From positions 1 through 64,000 of the forward strand of contig JAISAQ010000040.1 in assembly GCA_031266775.1 (NCBI GenBank): a stretch of 64,000 nt of DNA, in the 5' to 3' direction. Position numbers and translations under genes: made by a program. The DNA comes from Treponema sp. (GTDB taxonomy: Bacteria > Spirochaetota > Spirochaetia > Treponematales > Breznakiellaceae). Shown one piece after another: positions 29,448 through 36,138 of this stretch. The stretch's first letter is position 1. Every line of letters begins with the position of its first letter. The notes below the pieces were generated by a model. It saw nothing but the letters and a program-made list of their open reading frames with translations. It had not been told where the DNA came from and did no database searches.

Positions 29448-30899
29448 TCATCCTTTCCGGAACCGGTTGCCTGTTGCTACCGGTTCGTAGTTGTATTCGT
29501 GATACCCCTGATCCTCGTCTTCAAGCGCCGCGAAGGTAACCATCAGTTTGGCGATGGCCCCGTCCCCGTGCCGCCGTTCCCGCGGCCCGCCGGAACGTTC
29601 CAGCACACGGGGAACCCCGGCTTTCAATCCCACTACCCGGAAATCTTCCCGGATAAAAACATCGTCGGGGATGCTGGTCTTTCCGTCTTCCATCCGGCCT
29701 TTGAGTTTGGGGAAGTTCTCCGCGTACCACCCCGCGGAGATCATCACCTGATGAACATACCCCGGCCATTCCTGGGCGGCATACTCGGCGATCATCTGGC
29801 CGTTCCCCCGGCTGTCAAACGCGCCCCCGGCAAAGTTGGGCAGGGTTTCCATAAGATACAGGATGGTTTGCCACTGCTGGTCAAAGGGCACGTTCCGCAA
29901 TTCAATTACGCAAAAGGTCAGCAGTTTCCCGGCGGGTAACAGTTCATCCAGAAAAATACAGGTAAGGTCCCCGGACCGGGCAAAGTCTTCCCCCAGATAT
30001 ACCGGGCCGGTCTTGCTTTTGAGGATGTCCCTGACTTCATGCTTCAGCCACTTCTCAAACTCTTTTACCCGCGCCTCTTTTTTTGCAAAGGTGAAAGTAT
30101 CATCACAGGTTTTGCGAATGACTTTGACAGAGGGATCGGAAACCGCTTCCAGCAGCACCGAAGGAAAGTACCGGGTCCCGGCCCGGACGGGGATGCAGAA
30201 CAGCTCCTCGTCGGCGGCGTCCCCGTATTGCCCCAAGAGCGTACTTTTCCATTCCGCCTCAATCTCCGGCGCCCATCGTTCCTTCTTCACCTGGCATATC
30301 CGCTGGAACAGGCCTTCCCCCAGGGCGTCGTCTATGGTCGTGGTATGGAGGGAATACTTTTTCTTCCCATCCCGAATTTCTTTGATCAGTTCGTTGAAAG
30401 GATTGTCATCGCCGTTATGGGTGGAAAGAATCCGCACGCAGCCGCCCCACATCAAAAGGGCCATAGCCGCCTTTAAGAGTTCCCCCAAGTCTTCTACAAA
30501 TGCCGCCTCGTCGATAATCACCCTGCCCTGTTTGGACCTGAGCGACCGGGCCACCGAGGGGAGGCACCATATTTCATAGCCTGACGCGAAGCGGATGCGG
30601 TAAACAGTGATGTCCTTGTCTTCATCCTTAATGGCCACTTCCTCCACTTCAGAGGCGGCGGCGTTGATATGCTTCGCCCAGAAGGCGCAGTCCCGCGCGA
30701 ACTGCTGGGTCATCTCCTTGCTGTAGGAAAGATAATAGGTCGACTGCCCCCCGGCCTCTTTGCTTTTGGATGCTTCCAGTACCGAGGCCAGCGCCTCCAC
30801 ATACGAAGCGCCGATACGCCGGGACTTCTCCCAGACCTTTACTTCGGAGGCGTCTTCAATCCAGCGTTTTTGATAAGGGAGAAGAATGTCGTCAGTCAT
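29448..30899 (-). CDS. Terminase large subunit (Mu gp28)
   Basis: 483 residues. ATPase domain: the adenine-binding/Walker A region is KVWEKSRRIGAS (to residue 32) and Walker B is VIIDEAA (127-133), with STHNGDDNPF as coupling motif. C-terminal RNase H-like nuclease: YLGEDFARSGDLT and AGGAFDSRGNG carry the expected acidic residues. It cuts concatenated or host-flanked phage DNA and packages headfuls into the portal. Preceded by a 57-residue membrane protein whose end it overlaps. Confidence 0.9.
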   Translation of the reverse strand: MTDDILLPYQKRWIEDASEVKVWEKSRRIGASYVEALASVLEASKSKEAGGQSTYYLSYSKEMTQQFARDCAFWAKHINAAASEVEEVAIKDEDKDITVYRIRFASGYEIWCLPSVARSLRSKQGRVIIDEAAFVEDLGELLKAAMALLMWGGCVRILSTHNGDDNPFNELIKEIRDGKKKYSLHTTTIDDALGEGLFQRICQVKKERWAPEIEAEWKSTLLGQYGDAADEELFCIPVRAGTRYFPSVLLEAVSDPSVKVIRKTCDDTFTFAKKEARVKEFEKWLKHEVRDILKSKTGPVYLGEDFARSGDLTCIFLDELLPAGKLLTFCVIELRNVPFDQQWQTILYLMETLPNFAGGAFDSRGNGQMIAEYAAQEWPGYVHQVMISAGWYAENFPKLKGRMEDGKTSIPDDVFIREDFRVVGLKAGVPRVLERSGGPRERRHGDGAIAKLMVTFAALEDEDQGYHEYNYEPVATGNRFRKG

Positions 30900-31065
30900 G
30901 CTTTACCTTGTCAAGAATTTTGCCCGTCGAATTTATAAATTTTTCATGTAGTTCGGTACCGGTAACAGCGTCAATGCCGCCCAGAATAAAAAGAATGAGT
31001 AAAAGCGGAACAAATACAATAACGCAAAATATCAAATAGAAGGCTCTGCAAAATGTTTTATACAT
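30892..31065 (-). CDS. Small single-span membrane protein
   Basis: 57 residues: a basic start (MYKTFCRAFY), one long hydrophobic segment (residues ~9-30) and a charged C-terminal helix ending in KVKHD. The stop overlaps the terminase start by 8 bases, so it is in the operon. It could be an additional holin or antiholin, or a membrane anchor, but it is unusual between gp27 and gp28. No family recognised. Confidence 0.55.
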   Translation of the reverse strand: MYKTFCRAFYLIFCVIVFVPLLLILFILGGIDAVTGTELHEKFINSTGKILDKVKHD

Positions 31066-31067
31066 AC

Positions 31068-31619
31068 TTACAACCCCAGAATTTGCTTTTTGATTTTCTC
31101 CACGGTCTCCGCGGTAAGGCCGTCAGACTTGGCGTTCTGTTCCACGATTTCGGCGGCCTCGGCCAGGGTTGCTTTTCTGATAGTCTCCGACCGTTCGGCG
31201 TTGAGTTTTTCCGCCTGTTCGAGGTCTTTGAGCCCCCGGGAAACCTTGAAAATGATTTCGGTGATAAGCTCCGGGTCCATCCGGCCTGATTCTTTCAGTT
31301 CATCAATCTCTGAAATAAGGTCGAAGGCGGCCAGCCGGATTTGTTCGTTCACCACTTTGCCGAGCTTGTTTCTATCCTCCGCGCCGAACTTTTCGATGTA
31401 AGCGTCCGCCACCTCTTTGGCCTGCCGGTTCTTCTCGGCGAACTTTTTCATCCGCTGGGCGTAGCGGTTCAGGGAACTTTTTGACACCAGCGGTTCCCCC
31501 GCCTCGGCGTTGATAGCGTCCACGATTTCCATCTGGGTAACCGCCGGATTGTGGAGCATTTCAAGGAGTTTATTTCGGAGCTTTTCCGGGAGCCGGTCCA
31601 CCGCGCTTTTCTGGCCCAT
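31068..31619 (-). CDS. Mu gp27-like protein (DUF3486), probable small terminase
   Basis: 183 residues, entirely helical with an N-terminal HTH-like region (LPEKLRNKLLEMLHNPAVTQ; LVSKSSLNRYAQRMKKF) characteristic of DUF3486. In Mu-like phages it stands just before the large terminase and is thought to be the small subunit that recognises DNA for packaging. Overlaps the gp26 homologue by 1 base. Confidence 0.85.
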   Translation of the reverse strand: MGQKSAVDRLPEKLRNKLLEMLHNPAVTQMEIVDAINAEAGEPLVSKSSLNRYAQRMKKFAEKNRQAKEVADAYIEKFGAEDRNKLGKVVNEQIRLAAFDLISEIDELKESGRMDPELITEIIFKVSRGLKDLEQAEKLNAERSETIRKATLAEAAEIVEQNAKSDGLTAETVEKIKKQILGL

Positions 31620-31915
31620 CAGTCCTCCTGAAGCGGCGGGTCTATCCCCTCCGCCCGGACAAACCCGGTCGCCACGTCAATGCCCGGCCTTAGCATCTCC
31701 GCGATAACGAGCCCCGAATTTTCAAGCCGGTTCGCTTTCACATAGCCCCGCTGTTCAAGCCAGTTGATGTGCCGGTTCACCTCGGCTATCCCGCAGTTAT
31801 GGCCGTAGGAGCGAAGTAATCTTTGCAGCATTTCATTTGAGAGGGAGCGCCCGGCGTCTTTCTCAAGTCCCTGAAGTATGATGATGCGCTGATTCGGCAG
31901 AAAAATATTATCCAC
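31619..31915 (-). CDS. Mu gp26-like protein
   Basis: 98 residues from a GTG at 31915 with GGAGG upstream, giving a product that begins DNIFLPNQRIIILQGLEKDA, the usual opening of the gp26-like family. The centre is a winged helix (GIAEVNRHINWLEQRGYVKA). It may help the small terminase bind DNA. Overlaps gp25 by 8 bases and gp27 by 1. Confidence 0.75.
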   Translation of the reverse strand: MDNIFLPNQRIIILQGLEKDAGRSLSNEMLQRLLRSYGHNCGIAEVNRHINWLEQRGYVKANRLENSGLVIAEMLRPGIDVATGFVRAEGIDPPLQED

Positions 31916-32249
31916 GGCGCCCTCCGCCGGTGGGGGTGTTGTCGACAAACCAGCCTTGGATCTTTTCAAGGATATTCCGCATACCCTTGAGCTCCCCTTC
32001 GATGGTACTCATCCGGCGCTGGAGGTCCTGCATCACGTTGTTCTCAAGGTTCTCTATCCGCTTCCCCAGCCGTTCCAGGGATTCCTTCCGGGCATCCCGT
32101 TCCCCCTGAACTTCCCCTTTTAAGGATTCCTTCAAGATGTTGAACTTCTCGTCCTGTTTTTTCCGCCAGTACTGGAACACGGTAAAAGAAAGGGCAAAAA
32201 CTGAAAGAAACGTTCCAACCGCGGTAAGAATAAATTTTGCTATCTCCAT
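31908..32249 (-). CDS. Mu gp25-like protein (DUF2730)
   Basis: 113 residues with an N-terminal membrane segment (ILTAVGTFLSVFALSFTVF) and a long coiled coil (LKESLKGEVQGERDARKESL to MRNILEKIQG), the DUF2730 layout. Its function in Mu-like phages is unknown, but it always lies between the lysis genes and gp26. About 100 bases without a gene separate it from the next upstream frame. Confidence 0.8.
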   Translation of the reverse strand: MEIAKFILTAVGTFLSVFALSFTVFQYWRKKQDEKFNILKESLKGEVQGERDARKESLERLGKRIENLENNVMQDLQRRMSTIEGELKGMRNILEKIQGWFVDNTPTGGGRRG

Positions 32250-32354
32250 TGAAGGCCGCCTGAAATAAGATTGACAAATTTATAGTTTTGAGGATAAACT
32301 TGTCATGTCGCGGTTTTATTAAGGCGTCCGGGAATAGCCCTTCCCGGGCGTTTT

Positions 32355-32750
32355 TTATCTTGCAACCAGAGCGTTCGTCAGGAACCCTCCAAAAAAAGAA
32401 AACCCTCCGGCAATGAAAAGCGAAGGCCAAAACCATTTTGTTTTTTTCTTTTCAAACGCCAGTTCCCTTTTTATGCCTTCGCTTAAAGCGGCGTAATATG
32501 CCGTATCGGGAGCGTACCTCAGCGACGCGGCCTTGTACCCTTCCGCATACGCTTCTTCCACCGCCGCGTCAATTTCATTTTCCGCCGCCGCCAGTATCTC
32601 CAGTACCGCCGAGCCGGGATATAATGTGCCCGGTTCTATCCCGTAACCGCTGTTTTGCCCGCCCGGCAATTCCGGCGGCGTCTGCGCGTAACTTGCCGGC
32701 GTCAGGATCAGCGGCAACAAGATCAGAAGCGGGAGTATTTTTGATTTCAT
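32355..32750 (-). CDS. Secreted protein with C-terminal membrane anchor (spanin candidate)
   Basis: 131 residues from the ATG at 32750. It has a signal peptide (MKSKILPLLILLPLILTPASYAQ), a Pro-rich start of the mature chain, a helical periplasmic section and a C-terminal membrane span (FWPSLFIAGGFSFFGGFLTNAL). Signal at one end and anchor at the other, at this length, recalls one-gene spanins such as T1 gp11, but the lipobox Cys is absent. The other reading is one partner of an overlapping Rz/Rz1-like pair. It overlaps the neighbouring frame at 32575-32750. Confidence 0.6.
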   Translation of the reverse strand: MKSKILPLLILLPLILTPASYAQTPPELPGGQNSGYGIEPGTLYPGSAVLEILAAAENEIDAAVEEAYAEGYKAASLRYAPDTAYYAALSEGIKRELAFEKKKTKWFWPSLFIAGGFSFFGGFLTNALVAR

Positions 32751-32886
32751 CCTGCTTTTTTTCCTTTGCCTTTCCGGCTTCTTCTTCACCGGAGAGTGAC
32801 CGTTTTTCATAACGGAAAAATTTCCCGATGAGGCCTCCAATGACGGCGGCCGCGATTATGGAAAGCGCGATATACAGCTTATCCAT
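32575..32886 (-). CDS. Membrane-anchored charged protein (i-spanin candidate)
   Basis: 103 residues: an N-terminal membrane segment (LYIALSIIAAAVIGGLIGKF) followed by a highly charged helical domain (EEEAGKAKEKKQDEIKNTP) and a Gly-rich end. This is the architecture of the inner-membrane spanin Rz, and a second secreted frame is embedded in its 3' part in another frame, as with Rz1. The start overlaps the holin-like gene by 8 bases. Confidence 0.6.
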   Translation of the reverse strand: MDKLYIALSIIAAAVIGGLIGKFFRYEKRSLSGEEEAGKAKEKKQDEIKNTPASDLVAADPDAGKLRADAAGIAGRAKQRLRDRTGHIISRLGGTGDTGGGGK

Positions 32887-33163
32887 TTTTGGTAAACGCC
32901 GATTCCAGTTTTTTCAGTATCGCCTCATAGGCAAATACGGAAAACCCGAAAATCACCGCCCACCAGAACCACATCTGGGCGGAAACAAAAAAGTTGCCGA
33001 TCCGCAGCAAGCAGGATGCGCCAAACGAAAGCGCCAGGGGTATATACACCCGGTACCCCCTGAGCCTGTCTTTTTTGTCCAGCTTTTTGACGAGTTCGGT
33101 AAAGACCACCACCAGAAAAATCGCTGTCAAAATAAAAACAGGCAGTAAACTCAGTACATTCAT
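32879..33163 (-). CDS. Holin-like membrane protein
   Basis: 94 residues with three likely membrane segments (LPVFILTAIFLVVVFTELV; VYIPLALSFGASCLLRIGNF; MWFWWAVIFGFSVFAYEAIL) and a basic tail, fitting a class I holin. It is directly downstream of the endolysin gene with a 4-base overlap. It would form the pore that releases the amidase at the end of infection. Confidence 0.7.
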   Translation of the reverse strand: MNVLSLLPVFILTAIFLVVVFTELVKKLDKKDRLRGYRVYIPLALSFGASCLLRIGNFFVSAQMWFWWAVIFGFSVFAYEAILKKLESAFTKNG

Positions 33164-33732
33164 TCCTGTTCTCCTTCGGGATTTTCTCCCTTTTCTATAT
33201 TTACATCGAGCTTGAACCGCTCGAATGCTTCCGGGTGTTCAATAAAATATTTGGGGCAGTCCTTGAGGGTAACGTCATAATGCCGCCATATATCCTTTAA
33301 GGGATCAAGGCCGGATAGCCGGGCAAAATACGCCGCCAGTTCCACAGCGGACATCCAGGTCTCTGGGGTAAATTTCCCGTCCCATGCCGGATGGCAGAGT
33401 TCGATCCCGATGGTACAGTTGTTCGGGTAATGCCCGAGCCGGCTTAACGCTTCCGGGGTATACACCTTGGCCCCTACATGATAGGCCATTTCATCAGGCG
33501 GAAGGCACTGTATAACTTCGCCCGCCAGCCCCACCACAAAATGGGCCGAGGCAAATACGGCTTTCGGGTTATTCAGGGACTGGTTTTTGAGCCCTTCAAA
33601 ATAGTTCCGGTTCTGGAGTGCCGTGGTCCCGGGATTCTTTACCCAATGAATGACTATCCCCCTGGCCGTCTGCAGCCCCTTCCCCGGCCGTGAAAAAGGA
33701 TTGACCGTCAGGAGCCTTTGCTCTATGTTCAT
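33160..33732 (-). CDS. Endolysin, N-acetylmuramoyl-L-alanine amidase
   Basis: 190 residues of the Amidase_2/PGRP fold. Zinc ligands are H29 (VIHW), H151 (WRHYDVT) and C159 (KDCPKYF); E111 (IGIELC) is near the active site. It cleaves the amide between N-acetylmuramic acid and L-alanine. No signal peptide, so it needs the holin. It is the first gene of the lysis/terminase operon. The sequence before the ATG at 33732 has no clear ribosome site. Confidence 0.9.
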   Translation of the reverse strand: MNIEQRLLTVNPFSRPGKGLQTARGIVIHWVKNPGTTALQNRNYFEGLKNQSLNNPKAVFASAHFVVGLAGEVIQCLPPDEMAYHVGAKVYTPEALSRLGHYPNNCTIGIELCHPAWDGKFTPETWMSAVELAAYFARLSGLDPLKDIWRHYDVTLKDCPKYFIEHPEAFERFKLDVNIEKGENPEGEQE

Positions 33733-34086
33733 CAGGAGAATCTTGCTTCATGAAAGTCGTAAAAATGCTATAATTTTTATTATTAATTGATCCGTGAAGG
33801 CCTAAAAACCGCCTTTTTTATTTGCCCCGGCGGCCCTTTTTATTACACAGTGTGCAAGTCTTTTAATATCTCAATCCCGGTAAATCCCTCAAATTCCCGG
33901 AATTTCCCGCCTTTTCTCCGGTATTTATCAATCTATTCTCTGGCATAATCAGCATGGAACGGATGCATATCATCTTCCTTCCCCCAAGGTACTGAGATAT
34001 TAATGTACCTCGCAGTGTACCTCGGGGTTTTTCGTGTGATACGCCTTCCGTTTTCGGTCAGGCTAATTCTTTATCCTGTAAGGATT
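33733..34086. other. Gene-free stretch with the prophage/host boundary
   Basis: I find no gene in these ~350 bases. The minus strand has an AT-rich region with a possible -10 (TTATAG near 33770) but no good -35, as expected for an activator-dependent phage promoter in front of the endolysin. CCGCC/GGCGG arms at about 33808-33832 could form a weak hairpin. The right end of the prophage must lie here, but without the left end the 5-bp target duplication and the TG/CA termini cannot be identified. Confidence 0.5.
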
Positions 34087-34168
34087 TGCGGCCAAGAAGA
34101 CTTGAACTTCCATGCCTCTCGGCACCAGCACCTCAAGCTGGCGTGTCTACCAGTTCCACCATGGCCGC
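34087..34168 (-). tRNA. tRNA-Leu (GAG)
   Basis: An 82-base class II tRNA: acceptor GCGGCCA/TGGCCGC, anticodon stem CCAGC/GCTGG with loop TTGAGGT (anticodon GAG), a long variable arm, T loop TTCAAGT, discriminator A; CCA is not encoded. It is the first host gene beside the prophage. A sigma-70 promoter directly upstream drives it. Confidence 0.95.
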
Positions 34169-34176
34169 GTGTGTGT

Positions 34177-34205
34177 ATGGTAGCGGGTTTAGCCGTTATT
34201 GTCAA
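34177..34205 (-). promoter_or_regulatory. Promoter of tRNA-Leu
   Basis: On the minus strand TTGACA (34205-34200), a 17-base spacer and TACCAT (34182-34177) lie just before the tRNA. The promoter overlaps the last codons of the GH18 gene. Confidence 0.7.
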
Positions 34206-35337
34206 TAAGCTGTATGAGGTCCCAGATCGAGGGGATTTCCTGTCCTATACGCCAGAAACCTACGGCCCGCACTCCCATTGAACGGTACATTTCCATACGC
34301 GCCGAAAGGGAATAGTCGTCCTCGTAGTAAACCTTGACCGATACGGTAACGTCATAGTCAAAGGAGGGAACGCCGTTTTCCCGGCGTATGTCCTGAACGC
34401 TGTTTTCATCGATGATTGTTTGTATGCCGGAATAAATGTAGGCCCGTGAGGGGCTGATGTGTCCCCAGGCCCGGCCGTAAAAGGGGAGGCCCATGATGAG
34501 TTTTTCCCTGCCCACAACCTCAAGTGAATATTCGGCTACCCGTCTGCACCAGTCCATGGAGGCGACCGGCCCCGGCCTGCTGCCTGACCAGTGTTCGTCA
34601 TAGGCCATGACAAGGATGCGGTCCACGAGGGGCTTTATCTTCACATAATCGTAGACATCGGCGTTTATGGCGCGCGTCCGGGCCGGCAGCGCTATGGTAA
34701 ACAGCTTGCCGGGGAGTCCCGCGCGCAGTTCCGCGAGGAACGACAGGAAAGGCCGGCCGTCCCGCTGGGGAATGTTCTCAAAATCTATCTGGAGGCCGTC
34801 GAAATTTTCCGCCGTCCTGAGCAGATCGGCAATGAGCGCCCTGCGTTCGGGGCTTCCTTCAGCGAGGGCAAAATGGGAAAGCGCCTTGCCGTTACAGGCT
34901 ACCACCATGTGAATCCTGCCCCCGAAACCCCTGACATTCCGGGGATTGGGCACGCCGGTCAGCTTGCCGTATGTGTCTATTTCCGCGCCGAAGTACCCTA
35001 TATCGGTAAGGGGCATGCCGCCGCGAAAGTCAGCCTCCCGCCCGTTTATGAGGTAGCCCCAGACTTCGGCAAAGGCGGAAACGGGCAGTTCCCTGTTTTC
35101 CGGGGGCAGTCCGGCGGGATCTTCTCCGGCCGCTCCGGCTGTTTCCCGTGTGTCCCCGGTTTCAATCTCTTTGGGCTCTTCAATCTTTTCAGGCTCTTCA
35201 GGAACGGAGGAACAGGCTGCCGGCAGGGTGAAAAAAACGGCGCACAGAGCCGCGAAAGCGGACAGGGCCGCGAAACGGTTTTTTTTGAACAGAAAATACC
35301 TCCCTTTAAAAATATCTTTCCGCCTGCTTCTTGACAA
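34189..35337 (-). CDS. Glycoside hydrolase family 18 lipoprotein
   Basis: Up to 382 residues. The catalytic GH18 motif is FDGLQIDFENIP (DxxxxDxE type, acid Glu present); ILVMAYDEHWSG and KLIMGLPFYGRAW are the later conserved strands, as in YaaH/spore-germination-type chitinase-like proteins. A lipobox (LPAACSS) predicts an envelope lipoprotein, followed by a Glu/Pro-rich tether. The start is uncertain: TTG at 35337 gives the long form, but GGGAGG is six bases before an in-frame CTG at 35292 that would give an ideal signal peptide (FKKNRFAALSAFAALCAVFF). Likely acts on beta-1,4-GlcNAc polymers such as peptidoglycan or chitin. Confidence 0.85.
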   Translation of the reverse strand: MSRSRRKDIFKGRYFLFKKNRFAALSAFAALCAVFFTLPAACSSVPEEPEKIEEPKEIETGDTRETAGAAGEDPAGLPPENRELPVSAFAEVWGYLINGREADFRGGMPLTDIGYFGAEIDTYGKLTGVPNPRNVRGFGGRIHMVVACNGKALSHFALAEGSPERRALIADLLRTAENFDGLQIDFENIPQRDGRPFLSFLAELRAGLPGKLFTIALPARTRAINADVYDYVKIKPLVDRILVMAYDEHWSGSRPGPVASMDWCRRVAEYSLEVVGREKLIMGLPFYGRAWGHISPSRAYIYSGIQTIIDENSVQDIRRENGVPSFDYDVTVSVKVYYEDDYSLSARMEMYRSMGVRAVGFWRIGQEIPSIWDLIQLIDNNG

Positions 35338-35427
35338 AAGTCATCCTTTCCCGTAGTTTATTATACAAGGAATACGGCGGCGGATCGTTATTTACAGCAA
35401 TTATCGGTTCATTTATAAAGAACAATT

Positions 35428-36120
35428 ATGGGGATTATTGAAAGAAAAAAAAGAGAAAAGGCGGGGCGGAAAGACCTGATCATGCGGTGCGCCAAGGAAC
35501 TCATCCTGGAACACGGCGTAGAGAAGGTCAGTATGGTGGATATAGCCAAAAAGGCGGAGCTTTCCAAAGCGACCCTGTACCTCTATTTTCCCAGCAAGGA
35601 TCTGCTTTTCAGGGAAATATGCGATATAGCGGGAGTTCAGTTTATCAATTATTTCCGTTCCAGGCAGGGGCCCGGACTTTCGGTTGTTGATACGCTGAAG
35701 CTCATCTGGGATTGTTACCTGGATCTGTTCGGGGAATCGGATGACATGCTGGTCATTTTCAGCATGAAAAAATATCTGGCGCCTGATTTCCCCTTTGTTC
35801 CCATAGAAAGGGATTCCCCGTCGCCCGCGGGTTCCAATTACGCGTTTTATTCCCTGCTTGTAAATCTTTTTACAAAGGGGGTAGAGGATGGCATTTTTGC
35901 CGAAGATGTAAAGCCCGCCTCAATTTCCCGGACATTCATAACGTTTTTTTCCTATGTTGTTGAAACCGCCGCCAAGCTGCCGAAAAGCGGCAACGACTAC
36001 CAGTGGGCCATTGGGGAACTGGCAAATCTTTTTCAGATTTTTCTGCGGGGCATAGCCGCGAACGGAACGGATCTTTCGGACCTTAAGCTCCCGGAATTAA
36101 AGATTGATAAAAATCATTGA
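35428..36120 (+). CDS. TetR-family transcriptional regulator
   Basis: 230 residues. The HTH is clear: VEKVSMVDIAKKAELSKATLYLYFPSKDLLFREI (residues ~33-66). The C-terminal helical part should bind a ligand. It lies 18 bases before the RND exporter, in the same direction, and so most likely controls this export operon. The 90-base gap to the divergent GH18 gene must hold both promoters (TTATACAAG near 35360 is a possible -10). Confidence 0.9.
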   Translation: MGIIERKKREKAGRKDLIMRCAKELILEHGVEKVSMVDIAKKAELSKATLYLYFPSKDLLFREICDIAGVQFINYFRSRQGPGLSVVDTLKLIWDCYLDLFGESDDMLVIFSMKKYLAPDFPFVPIERDSPSPAGSNYAFYSLLVNLFTKGVEDGIFAEDVKPASISRTFITFFSYVVETAAKLPKSGNDYQWAIGELANLFQIFLRGIAANGTDLSDLKLPELKIDKNH

Positions 36121-36138
36121 AAAAACGAGGGGAACGCA

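Noticed and set aside
1-33732. Two adjacent or nested prophages
   Set aside because: Head, lysis, transposition and tail modules occur once each and are complementary, so one permuted phage explains the data better.
34087-34168. tRNA-Leu as a phage attachment site
   Set aside because: The phage encodes a Mu-type DDE transposase, not a tyrosine integrase, and no repeat of the tRNA end is visible at the other side.
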